Part shown: in pieces, positions 1 through 13,400 of the stretch
Position numbering within the stretch: position 1 is the first letter of the stretch
How the letters are laid out: every line of letters starts with the position of its first letter
Assembly: GCF_037975245.1 (NCBI RefSeq)
Contig: NC_092562.1
Coordinates: forward strand, 28,905,554 to 28,969,553
DNA length: 64,000 bases
Direction: 5' to 3'
Source of the DNA: Apostichopus japonicus
Lineage: Eukaryota > Echinodermata > Holothuroidea > Aspidochirotida > Stichopodidae
Translations under genes and position numbers: made by a program
Notes under the pieces: generated by a model
Seen by the model: only the letters and a program-made list of their open reading frames with translations
Databases searched by the model: none
Told to the model about the DNA's origin: nothing

Positions 1-373
1 ATTGTGGTCATGGTTCGACAAGCATGTACTTACTATATACACTCTTGAATTGGCAGATAGAACACTCCTCATTGTGTGTTGCATAAATTCGAGAGTCGGT
101 ACCTTCACGCATGTCCAGAATAATTTTGATTACTTCGAGCAATTTTTGGCTTACTACGATTTGGGTCCAATTGTAGAAAGACCTTTGGGATTGCTGATAT
201 CATAAATGAATTCTAGTATATTATTGAACTTGAAGATACTAGCTGTTATACATTTCGTAGCCGTGAAAAGTATGAAATACTCTTCGTCGCCACCATTCTC
301 TGAGTTCTTCATCAAAAGTCTCACTCTTCTGCTCCGTTCTAGAATACCCCCCCCCCCAATGTGATATGAATAT

Positions 374-3300
374 TCATGTCATGTTGACATAAATTGATTG
401 GTCTGCATCTTCGTCAGAGCTTTCCCCTCCTGGGACCGGTGGCGGATTTTCGATATAATACTTCACTGCTTCATTAATCTGCTGGTATTTATCCTAGAAC
501 ATCGAAGAGACAAAATCAAAACAAAAACACATTTATAGCTTAAATTGCAAAGATATACAAAAGCCTTAGTTCTAGTTTCAACGAGTAAACCAAATCACTG
601 TATATTCAAGTAAGTATTCTATAGTTAACACTAATCGTTTAAGTATAAGTAAACCCTGGAACAAACGAAGAGAAAGAAAAAGCACCTGTGGAATTATGAA
701 CCAATTGTGCAGGAGCAAAGAAATGATTGACTAGAACGTGGTTTAAACCATCAGTGACTTCATGTTGTCAAGGTTCCAAGAACGTGCTTTAAACCATCAG
801 TGACTTCATGTTGTCAAGGTTCCAAGAACGCGGTTTAAACCATCATGCAGTGACTTCATGTTGTCAAGGTTACAAGACTAATCTCTGTAATCTACCGACT
901 AATCTATACCCATCCTCAGTAAATGTTGATCCCTCTTTATAACAATTACAGGAGATCCCAACCCAATTCGATGCAACCGGAATGCGATAGGGATGGGTTC
1001 AAATAGAAATTCAGGTATTTAATAAAGTGTTTAACTGAAACGGAATAATGCTTGTCGTAACGTTACCAAAAGCAGAATTACGGAATGGTAAAGGAGGGTG
1101 CTGGGGATGGTGGCGGCACCTTGGAATGGAGGGTAATTTAGACGAGGGGATTAATGCCACAGGACACCGAAAGGCTTTGTTTCAATAAGGATGATTGGAA
1201 TAGGAAATTGGGAATGAATGGAAAATAAAGAAAAAGATAATTCCAAGAAGACTTACGAATGTGTCTAACATGTTGTGCCTCCACATACGCATTTGCTTAA
1301 CAATGGTGAATACATCAACTTGGTTTTCTAATCCCAGCATGTCAATAGCTACGTAGAGAGCGATGAAAATCGCAGAAAGACCGACACCGAACCTGTGTAG
1401 ATATAAATATGTAATCATAGATATGTAATCATAGATATATGTAATCATTGTCAAGAATTGGTGAAATGACGCGAATCATAATAAAACAAATAACCCTATT
1501 GTTTTAGAGATAGGTCATTTTTGTTTTCGAAGGAAGGAGCCAAAATAAAATTCCAGAAAAAAGCTTCAGTACAAGGTATTTTCATCACATGGTCATTTTA
1601 TGTTTAAGTTTTTTTTTACCACATTTGATCGTCAATCTAGCAGGTTTGTTATCATTGATGCACATATACAAACACACACACACAGTCACCTAACTTGTAC
1701 ACAACCACGCACACATGTGTACTTTACAATCTGACTGAGGACACCATTGTCTTTCCCATTGTTCAAATCCATGTACCCTAACCTTGTCAGTATCACTGAA
1801 CAATAGAATTCCTCTGAGGAAGTGGTAATTCTTTTGAACTGACATCTGAGAACTTAATGTTCCTTTATTCAAGACATCAGTCAGAATACAAAACAAGTGC
1901 ACCCAACATACCAACAAGCAAGGGTATCTAATATTCACGCTGAGGACACCATTATTTTTACCATTGTTCGAATCCATATTTCCTGACCTTAGCAATATCC
2001 CTTAACAATAGAATTCTTTTATGGACGTGGTGGATTTTTTTTCAAATGACGTCTGAGGACTTGGAAATTCTTATTCTGAATCACAAAAAATGCAACAACA
2101 ACATCTTTTCATAGTTGTGCATCTATGATATCACTACACGTACATAATCTGTTACATGACAAAGATAAATTTACCTCTGAAACATTCTATAAAAGAAGAG
2201 AATAGACCATGTTTGTTTACACCGTTTTACCGTGTTTTGACTATCACAAGCTATATATACTTACTCGCAATGCACCGCCATCCTGGCGTTGTTGTTTTCC
2301 GCTTGCCTTGGATTAATACGTTGAGTTATTAAGTCAATCAGAAGAGCTGATTGCTGATCTCCCTCCAGATCTCCAAAGTTATTGATGCAGAATTGACGAA
2401 TATTTCTGACATTCTTCTGCAGAAATAAAAAGATCAAACCGGGGTTGTTTCAGTATTTCATTTATGCAGGAAGTACTCATAAAATATTCATAAAATTTAA
2501 CTTACATTATAAACGTTATATACGAAGAAGAGACTGAATCACAAAACAAAGGTACTCATCAAATAAAAGAAGGAAATTTATATTTAATTAAAGTCTGTTT
2601 TAAGCAATAAATTGGGACGAAAATCATCAACGATAAACATATACTCGGGAATCCAAAGGCAATATGTAAAGAGAATGCAAATTACCGTGTTTTTCTCCGA
2701 CCCTTTGGTAACCTTTTTTAATTCAAAATCTCGAATGGTTAAATAGTCGGTCACTTTTTCTTCTCCTTTATTTTCGATTGCGAAAGGTCCAAGTTCAGCG
2801 CTATCAGATGGCCAGTAATTGGGATAAACAGTCCTCTGTATTGAAAAAAAAACAAAATACCAAAATAAAGCGAACGAATGCGTTCAGTGAGATTTCAAGA
2901 TACATCAATGGGTTTGTATTCTAATTTTGTTCCTAAAACACTGAAACCAAGGTTACGAAGTACAAATATCCGTTCCAGTTTTCTCCATGAAAATATCAAA
3001 TCGCGTGGAGAAAAATAAAATATTTAGTCGAAACCTTTGTACATGTATGTAATTTTAATGTACCAACAATATTGATTATTGTTTTGTATTTGCCGAATAT
3101 GAAATCAATACTAAATGCTTGAAAATATTAGCTGAAATGTTACAAAGGAAAGAAGAATATGAAATATGATTTGAATATGTTAATTAGTTCTTACGTCACT
3201 TCCGTGAAATGCAACCACTGTTTCTGCCTTATAATCAAACAACATCCGCCAGAAGTCCGTATATGTACTCTCCATTGGCGCTTGGGTTGCCATGAAGAGA

Positions 3301-4836
3301 CTTCTCTTGGTGTAACCCTTTCATGATGATTAAAATAAATGACACATTAATTATATTTTTAATAAATTACATAATTTGTAAATCCCATTCATAATAAAAT
3401 ATGTATGTTAAACCATGAATGATATACTTATCTACTTATCTCATGGACTATACAAGGGATAAATATGATCTCGTATTTAATTCGCTCGTCTGTTTCCAGT
3501 GTTCACCAAAATCAGGCACTTTTTCCATCTACAAAACCTTCGAAAATATTTACATGTTGTTGCCACTGCGCCTCAATCGGTCTACTACTTTCGCGTCATC
3601 AAAGTATATTTTATTCGTATTTAACAGTATATGGTTGAAAACGCTTGAAACAGCTTGAAAATGACGGGGACGAGAGGTGAGCTATAAACTGTGTCTCCCC
3701 GACCCTGTTTTGGTTTAACGTGTCTATCAAGTTATAGCAATTGAAGCAAAAAACAGTCTGGAAACTGCGTTATCTTAATTGTGAAATTTTTCGGTATAAA
3801 TGTTTCTTACATTAAAGAAACATGCATTGATGTAGTTCGTGGATGTCTCATCGTCCTCGACTCTGGTTTGTAGTAATGGTCTGTTGATATCATCTAAATG
3901 GAAAAAATATCAAATAATATCTTTACGATTACTAGTAACTGTGTGGACTTACAACAATTATATGTTATTCTTGAAAAAAAAACAAGAGGATTTAAAAGAC
4001 AGGATGTAAGCAGGTTTAGTTTTGAATTTAAAATGCGTGACCCCGGAATGATAAAACCGAACTTGGCCACAGAAGTCCATATATCAAGCGTATTTATCCC
4101 GAGGAAAAAAAGTTACTTCCTGCAACTAGAAATTGAAAATCTTGTTACCAATCTGAGCCAATGTCCACGCTATATTTGAGAAGTTTTGTTCATGTCCTCA
4201 TAGGTAACTACTGTCCTCGTAGGGCTTAATTGCTAGTAGCATATCAAATATTATATGTTGTCATAAGAAATAAACACGATAGCAAATATGATATGGTTAT
4301 CTGGGATGCATATTTATTTTTGACAGAATTTTGCTACAATATAGGGTTACCATACTCAGGTGCGGATATTATCAAGTACGCAAAAGAACCCTACTTTTGA
4401 ATGTTTGTGTTAAGCAAAACTTAAAGGCGTTCACCCTTACCCTCCCAGAATCCACGCCTGATTCTTCATTATGTAAGGGAAGACCAGCATAGTTAATATC
4501 TTACTCTACGTCATACAACAAAATCGCACTAGCATCGTTGAAGCTGGCATAAAGTTGGACTGGTTTGATATAGGCAATGAGAATTTCGTTACAAATGTTT
4601 CGGTTATTAGACTAAATTAAGTTAATAACACGCTAATTAGCTGTATCTTTTCTTTTTTTAATAGTCAAATACGGTACCATGAGACATGATTAGATACAAC
4701 CTTAACCTCAGCCTAGCTTTTAGTTCCTCTTACCTGGTATGATTCCCATATCTCGGTTTTTGTTCTTGTTTTCTGGTTGTAGTCCAGCTTTGGTCTCTTT
4801 AGTATCCTGAAGTTCCGGGTGCAAAAACTCCAACAA
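374..4836 (-). CDS. Gene A D2 pseudophosphatase domain and C-terminal tail (exons 18-24)
   Basis: Seven exons encode the membrane-distal domain. It keeps the fold landmarks KNRDMGIIPDDINRP, NYINACFFN, MATQAPMESTYTDFWRMLF and YPNYWPSD. The WPD region reads FGD (685-687). The signature is HCEFGVGLSA, so Cys721 is kept but the catalytic Arg is Leu727, which should abolish catalysis. The last exon (493-374) gives the closing helix DKYQQINEAVKYY, a Pro/acidic spacer, and the tail SIYVNMT before TGA at 376-374. The tail tyrosine sits in a YxN context, as in the Grb2-binding tail of PTP-alpha. Confidence 0.9.
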
Positions 4837-7800
4837 CTAAATGATTAAAAAAAGGTAGTAATTTAATATGGTAAATTTCTGGATATGCTAATTTCTCAAC
4901 ACAACATATCGTTGTTTTTCTTTATTGGTAAATCTTAAATTTTATGTAACATGTTAATATTTTGCCTGGCATACGGTACCGGTATTTTCATTGCGTGATG
5001 TCAATGACGTTAAACTAGATTACGTAATATAAAGCAGAACAATTCTGTTCTATGATCTTAGTCAGTTATTTGAGCTTTGAGCTCATTATTGCTTTTCTAA
5101 TATTGGAAAATGTTAAATTGTATGTAACAGGTTGATATTTTGCCTGACATACTGTACTGATATTTTGATTCCGTGAAGTCCATGAGGTTAAACTACAGAT
5201 TACGTAATATGAAGCAGATCAATTTTGTTCTATGATTGTAGACAGTTATTTGAGCTACCTGAAACTGTTTTTGCAAAGCTGACATGCTATTGTCTTCTCC
5301 AGGGGAACTCCAAACTCCAAGTTTCTCAACAAATTTGTTTCGCGGGAAATTAGTCCTCTTCAGTCGCATGTATATCAGTAAAGATTCGTAAACGAACCGA
5401 TACTGTGTCTGGACGTGCAAAAAGGAGAGAAAATCATGTAATGGCTTAAGACCAGCTTATATAGACGGCGACAGCTATTAAGACATGACTGAAATATATA
5501 CGATACTTATTATAATGAAAAAGGGGGAAATAATAGCCCTGTAATCCTATGGAAAAAAAATAATTAAAATTGTATAAACTATTTCCACTTTGCCTGAAAT
5601 CTAGGCTGACTTTTTTCGGGGACCCAACCTTCCACAACACACAAACGAGTGAGTGAGTGAGGGTGGGAGGGAGGGGGGGGGGTGAGACGGTGGCATTTGA
5701 ATTAAGACATATATTGTGATTCATATGTTGTGAATATGAATATATTGTCATTCCACCTCTAATTGATATACGTTAGATATTTCGACAAATGAGGTATAAG
5801 CACTTATTAATAATTGTATGCAGGTCATTCTGAACGGTCGGAAAATCGGGCAGAACCGAAGGGCCCAGAACAATGAAGAAAGGAGGAGGGGGTGGGGGGG
5901 GGGTGAGTGGAAGAGACCACTAGCTTTTCCAGCCTGTAAACCAAATATTAAATTTATAATACGATTGCGTACAAGATTTGTCCACTTACTGTGTGTATTA
6001 TATTAAGATCTCAACACGTTTTAGTGAGTCCCACCACTTTTTGTCATTGCTGCCTGAACCGCTGGTGGAGGGGACGCATTGACCGTATACGTGCCCCTTG
6101 TTCAGATAACAGTCGGCTCGCTGCTAATTATATCGGTTACTACATTGACCCAATTAAATATTACATAGAAATGACATATAATGCACGATGTAACTAGTTA
6201 TGTCGCTGCCTATACTCACCACCACTTGTACTGTGACCATTCTCTCTGTTCTCATCTGATTGATAAAGTTGAAGATATCGACCTGTTTATCTCGTTTCAT
6301 CATTTGCCTCATGACGTCTAGTGTGATGACTGTTCCGGTACGACCACACCCTGCACTGGAACAATGGAGAACAATGGACAAACCATTGTTTGGATATTCA
6401 GGCTCAAATTATAAGACAATTATATCTCAGAGTCAAGTGAAAAGGTTATGTTATGTGCAGATATGTACATGTATCATACACACGAGCACATACATTGTAT
6501 GATAATATGATTATACTTTAGGGTATGTACATAACGGCCTAAGTGAAGAGGTTATGTTATGTGTAGATATGTCGATGTATAATACACAAGAACAGAGAAA
6601 GAAACGATGAAGAAGAAGCATAGTATATCATACCATAATATATCAATTATATATAAATATAGTATTATACAGGTGCGTATCCAGGGGGGGCGTTGGGGGC
6701 GCGCGCCCCCCGGGTAAGAAAAAGAGGAGAGAAAAAAAAGAGAAGAAAAAGGGAAAAAAGAGGGGAAAAAGAGGAGGAGGAGAGGAAGGAAGGGAAAAGA
6801 AAAAGAAGAAAGAGAGAAGAAGGAGAAAAGGAGGGAGTAAAAGAAAAACGCGAAGACACCGGGAAGAGAAAGAGGAACAGTGACATCATTACAGCGCTGA
6901 AGGGTAGCCAGTGACGGATCAATGATTTCGTAAAAGTGTGCCTCACCCTACCCCTTACACCGACAACTCCATTTTTTTGACGTTTCCATTTTCCTCTCTC
7001 ACTAATGATCTATATATATACTATATATGGTCTATCATAACGCGTGTGTAGAATTGTGCTATGAAACCAACTGTGGCTGGTCTCGAACTCGACCGTGTCG
7101 TCGGGGAACATGACGCATTTTGGGATGGGGGCGACCGCCCCCCCCCCATTCAGCATTTTTTAAAAATGATATCGCTAAGTAATTTCAAAATAGAAAGTGC
7201 TTAGATGCAACTTACAAGGCCTGAGAAGTGTCATTTCCGGGGATCTGGGAGACATTTTCGGCCAAAATTTGCTTGTACGCTTCGCGCTAACAAATGGTCC
7301 TGGGTAGTGCCATTTCCAGCGATCTGGGAGGCAGTGGCGGCGGAACCGGGGGGGCTTGGGGGGGCTCAGCCCCCCAATAAAAAAGTTGAGGGGGCAAATG
7401 CTTGATTAGCCCCCCCAATATTTACCAAGGCTCCGAAACGTACATCTGCCCATTTTTCAATGCATACTTGTCGATCTGTCCGATGCACACGTATACTCTA
7501 TAGGTGTAATAATTTTAGTAATTGCTGGGGGACCCTCGGCCCGTCCCTTGGCTATAGACCACATTGTCATCCCAACCGCGTCTTCACGCCCCGTGAAAAG
7601 TGGAAGCAGTGAGTGTGAGTACCGGTAAGCGTAACACAACTTCGTCTTAGGCCAATGACTTGCCTCATTTCAGCCAGTTCTCCAACATCCCCTTACTTAG
7701 TGGCGGATCGAGCGTCCATATATACAGTCAGGGGCGGATTCCCCCCCCCCCCCCTGACGGACTCAAATGGACTGCTGGCGCCCTCTTCAGCTTTTCACTA

Positions 7801-10388
7801 CTTTTTACTTATTCGCGATTTTTGACTATTTTATTGCGCTCTCATATACCTATTGACATTTGTCATATTCTGTCGGTGTATTTTCCGACAAAATGGCGAC
7901 GACACCTATTTATTCTCCGTTTATATGCAAATTAGCAAGGCCCGGAAAGGGTCATTTCCTGCAATCTCGGGAGTATCTTTACTCAAAAAATTTTCTGTAC
8001 GCTCCTCGCCAACCTGTGGTGGCGCTCCGCTTAGATAGTGTCGAAAGCGCCCCTACAGACCATTCTTGCCCCACCGACCAATACCCCTAGCCCCGCCACT
8101 GCCCTTACTACACTCAAAAACGTCTTTGCGAGTACACTACGAGTAATAGCTACTCTCTTAAAACACCATCGAATATACAAATTACAATGTTTTTACAGAC
8201 CTTACGTGCAATCTGAGAAATTGCAGGCTTGAGACCCATATTTTAGGGCCAGGTATTCGCAGCATAAAACACTCGGGAAGTGCCGTTTCCGGCCATCGGG
8301 GGGTTTGAAAAAACCCAAAATTTTCTTGTACGCTCCGCGCCAACCGATGGTGGCGCTCCGCTTAGATAGTCTCCACACATTAGCCCCCCCCAATAATTTT
8401 TCCGTTCCGCCGCGCCTGCTGGGAGGCATTTTCGGCCAAAATTTTCTTGTACGCTTCGCGCCAACCTATGGTGGCGCTACGCTTAGATAATTTGCCTATA
8501 GGCTTCGCCCCTCCCTTGGCAAATTCCTCGCTACGCGCCTGTTCGAATTTGTAATGCAAACAGCAGATATCACATCATATCAGTGAGCATGAAAACGGCG
8601 TTCCAGGATGAAAATCCTCTAAACTGTCCGACTTGCCTAAAACAATAACCAAAAATTTTCGCGCGCGTTCAACGTGTCAATGTCAATATCATATAAGCAA
8701 GCATCGGTTATTACATCGCATGCCATCATGTACCGTACGGTCCGTTCAAATTGCGCAGTATACCGCGGGATGCTAATGTAAACAACGACATGTCTCATGT
8801 AGATGTATAAAAAGCATGGAGGTCCAATTATGTCAAAACTCTCTTTTACATTAGTAATGGCGAATTAGGGGCTGCACCCCCGCCGCGCAGTGGCGGAGCG
8901 TCCATACGGTCAGGGGGGCGGATGCCCCCCCTGACGGACTCAAATGGACTGCTGGCGCCTTTTTCAGCTCTTTACCACTTTTTACTTATTCTAGATTATT
9001 GACTTTTTTATTGCGCTCTCATCTACTTATTGACATTTCTCACATTTTGTTGGTGTAATTTGGCGATGACACCCTATTCTTCGTTTTTCTGCAAATTAGC
9101 CAGGCCCTGAAAGGGTCATTCCCGGCGATCTAGGGAGTATCTTTACTCAAAAATTGTCTGTGCGCTACGCGCCAACCAGTGGTGGCGCTCCGCTTAGATA
9201 GTGTCGAAAGCGCCCCTACAGACCATTCTCGCCCCTCCTGACCAATACCCCTAGCTCCGCCACTGCCGCCGCGCCTCCTACGAATATGTGTGTAGTGTTC
9301 GGTTTCGGAAATATCTGCTATTTTTTCATTTCCTTCAACAAAGTTTTATAATAGCCGTTATAAGAGGTTTAATATTTGTACACCAATAAATTAACTGTGT
9401 CGGAATTTTCGAAAATTTCTGACCAACATTCTGCATCACACTTCCCTCTACTCGTGCAATTTTGACCGGTCTGTTAGGGGTTCAAGGAAGTTTTTCTATA
9501 TTGGTTGTCCATAGATGAAATTTTGTACAACATTATGGGTATGTTTTGAAGTGAGTTTATTCACGAGAAATGTGAATTTTCAAATTCTGAACAAATTTGG
9601 GGCTTAAAACCTTGAAAAGTGGGGCTGACGGGTATTGTGGGCCGCGACGTAGAATCACCTACAAAAGCAAAGACCCACAGGAGATGCATGACGTGTGCCG
9701 GGTTGACAATCTTCAAAAAGGTTATTGATGGAAAAAAAACTATTAGGAAGTACTTGGTTCTCAGGCAAAAAGTGTACATCTGGTTGGTCATTTCAAGCCC
9801 GAGAAGTGCCGTTTCCGGTGATCTGGGGGGTATCAAAACCAGAAATTTTCTTGTACGCTGCGCGCCAACCGATGGTGGCGCTCCGCTTAGATAGTAATTC
9901 GCGCCCCCCGGGTTAGAAAATCCTGGATACGCGCCTGTTATATAACATAATACATAAATAATACATAAATGTAATATTACATATCATAATATATTAATAA
10001 AATATGCATATCATATTAAATATCATAATATATATAATATTACATATCATAATTTATAAATAACACACAAATATTATATACATATCATAATATATAAATA
10101 ATATATAAATATAATATTACATATCATAATATATAAACAATATAAAATATAATATTAAATATCAAAATATATCAATACCTGCAGTGGACCACAATTGGAG
10201 CTATGTCAGCAATTTCTTCATCAAGAGATTTTTTCCTCTCCAGCCTCATCTGTTTAAGGATTTCCCAGATGGGTGTGGCCGAGGTTATGTCAGACATATC
10301 ACCCCAGGCTGTGTAATGATATTGTCGGACATGTTTCTTCTCCTCAGTTCCTTCCTGTTATTACGCAATAATGTAATATATAATATAT

Positions 10389-10432
<44 letters not shown>

Positions 10433-13400
10433 ATTAGAATTATACTCAAAGATGACAAACAGAGGATTCGTTATCTTTCGGAACTCTCAGTTACAACAGA
10501 CAGAAATATTATATTCGACCCCGTAAAATCAAACGTATTATAAACATCAGCTGATTATGGCCAAATTACTTTATCCGTGTTATTTGCAGTCAAAATGTTA
10601 CTCAGTTATGGCATGGTGGACCGTGGATTGGTAAAAATCCTCGTCCCTCAGTAAATATAATTCATTTTCATGTGGTTCCATGGTTTATAGATTTACCTAT
10701 CTCTCCTTACTTTTCGGTTTGGTTTAGTGATTAAAACTACGATAGAGTCTGTTCTTAGAGATTTGGTATACATTTGTTGAAGATTGAATGGATATGTAGG
10801 CCTATAGCATATAACAAGAAAGAATTGTGTGCATCTATACTAACCTGTGTTAGTTCAAAGTGACGCACGGTGTATTGTAAAGGCTCCTTACATTCTTTAA
10901 CGTTGTGTACAGTTATCGTACCATGGAGTGCCTTCTTGGTTTCATCCGGCCAGTACTTGGAACATTTTTTCTATTGATCGTAGAATAAAGATACAATATC
11001 ACTATATATGGCTGCAGACAGGCAGTTTTTTAATACGCAACCATTATAAAGGCCATGGGCGCAGATCAGTCTTGGATAATGGTGGGACGCGTGTCTGTTC
11101 TCTGATACTATCTAAGCGGAGCGCGACCATGGGTTCAATAATACCTCCCAGATCGCCGGAAATAACACTTCCCAGACCCAATGATGCTCCCAAACCTCTT
11201 TAAATGTTAGATCTCATGGCTTAGAAGTTTAGAAAAAAATCAGGGGACAAATAATACAAGAAGACTTTTGTATACGTTGGGTCTGGGGTCCTCTCCCAGA
11301 AAATAAAATTATAGACTGCCGAAAATGCGATTTCCGTCCAATATTTAACAACTGTGGATAAATAAAATAAAATGAGAACTGCTGCATGCCATTTGCACAA
11401 TGCTGGATCAAACTGCGCCAAAGTTCAAAACAGGGGAATTTGAAATGCAGCGTTTGGTCAAGACAAATTGGTGGGGACACGGTATATCATGTATGAAATA
11501 GTTGGTGGGGACGCGTCCCACTGTCCCCACCAGGATCTGCGCCCATGATAAAGGCTCACATAGGAACTTTATGGGCTTTTAGTAAAATAATTTTGCATAC
11601 CTTTTTATTTTCAATGAGGTTTGCCAACATTATTATCTCAGTACTCTCCTCCTGCCATATCATCCTCCAGAAATCTCCTATAGTGCTCTCTAGGGGTCCT
11701 TGAGTTGAAAATTATTAGAAAAAGATTGAATACGAGCAAAAATGTTCAATTAAGGACTGCGTTTATTCGAATCATTATCAACTTTAAAACTGAAATTAGT
11801 CTCTGTTATTGATCTATTTTAATTATCCAAGCTCGTTTTTATGTAATCTGGCGTATTATCGTTTCTTAAAGAAAGGGAAGACTAGAGATAAAATGGGTCT
11901 ATAAACTCTTACCTTGTGTAGCGATGTATGCCCTCTTCCTGCCGTTGTAACCCTGCAAAATAATAATTTCCAAAAATGTATTAAATAACTAAACATGATT
12001 AGAACAACACAGTTTTTACAAGTGAAAAAGAAAATGGAGAAACAAACGTTTATAGAAGTTTTATCCCTACAAAATGCATTCCTACTTCCAATGGAGGTCA
12101 TTTATTTTAAATTTTTGAAGAAAAAAAATAGATATGGTTATTTACCGTAATGTAGGATGCATTGATATAATCGCTGCCCATCCCATCAGTCAAAACGACC
12201 AGAGAATGATCATCTGTTGTGGAATGAATATATGATATAATGATCATTTATATATTAACATATATAAATGAGATAAAATATATATATATATAATATAAAA
12301 TTCCAAGCACCACATTCATATCACACAAAGTACATCATTTGTATACTTACATGGCAAGATATTCTTGAATCTATTTTTCGGTTTGTTGGATTCATTTTGT
12401 GAATACTCGTATTTGGCAGTTTCTCTACCTCTGAGTTCCTGGAGAAAGGATTAAAAATAAAAACTGGTTTACATAGCGGTTAAAATAAAATCGCGGTAGA
12501 ATAAATGGCCATATGTAGATTTCGTTACAATGCCATTCATTTCCCATTAGGCAGATCAAATTTTAAAGGATGATGGGTGTGACTGTGGGGTCTATGAATA
12601 CGGCAACGACGTGTGTGCGGTGGGAATGTGTGTGTGTGTGTGGGGGGGGGGGGGGCTGGAAGTGGTCCGCCTCACGAAAAAAAAGGATAGTTCAAACTTA
12701 TTTAGACTTTCTGAATTAGGTCTATAGTTCGATCTAAACGCCTTTCCTTTTCAATATTGAAAAGTCCTCCGAACGTTTTTCCTCGACTGACGACGTATGT
12801 GAGACGGGTGGGGGAGGGTAGCATGTCACCCTCAGCGCAAGCCGCTGATTACAAACATTGTATAGATAAACTTACATCGTATTCACTTTTGAATCCATCT
12901 TCGGTAGAGGCAAGCTGTTGGACAACATTGGCTAATTGACCCTTTCGAATGGGGGCGCTCTTCTGCTCCCCATCGTCAGTGGACGGTGCCGACGAAAGGT
13001 CTGCGTCTGCAAAGAAGAAACACGTGATTCTTAAAGGACATCAATAATCTTCAAAGTCGATGAGATGAATATGGATGATCAGGGCCTCTCAGAGAGTACT
13101 TTTGAAAACGTTTCATAAATATATAACGTGCTACAATAACGTAATGATATGAAATAAGAACAATGTTTGCAATGTTATCAAAATTACACTCGTGAACAAA
13201 TTATTTCAAAGAAATTTCAAAAAGTTGGAAGAAATAAAAAAAATATTTAAAACAAGCATAATACATAAACACCAATATTATCAATATAGGTATTGTAAAT
13301 GGGGGTTCATTTCTAAAGGCGTAGCAAGGAGAAAGAAGGGGGCCCGGCTCAGTAATAGAAATGGGCCCTAAAAGTGACTCCGTATTCACACAAGCCCAAC

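Larger units (their letters stand above)
6670..9937. mobile_element. Composite TIR DNA transposon, 3.27 kb, 5-bp TSD, in the gene A D1 signature intron
   Basis: The left end reads CAGGTGCGTATCCAGG and the right end is the inverse of CAGGCGCGTATCCAGG. Flanks repeat TTATA (6665-6669 and 9938-9942), a perfect 5-bp target-site duplication. It is a longer relative of 55574-57763. The difference is mainly one nested element (7332-8418). No transposase-like ORF is visible; the Lys/Glu-rich ORFs near 6700-6910 come from purine-rich DNA. Non-autonomous; superfamily not settled. Confidence 0.88.

Noticed and set aside
3898..4179. 93-codon plus-strand ORF
   Set aside because: Lies in a gene A intron, has no recognisable domain, no splice partners and no neighbours on that strand.
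6693..6946. Lys/Glu-rich ORF on plus and Phe/Ser/Leu-rich ORF on minus (also 55482-55884)
   Set aside because: Both fall in the purine-rich left part of the same transposon family; composition bias, no conserved domain.
12757..12939. Plus-strand 60-codon ORF
   Set aside because: Antisense shadow of gene A exon 13006-12876.
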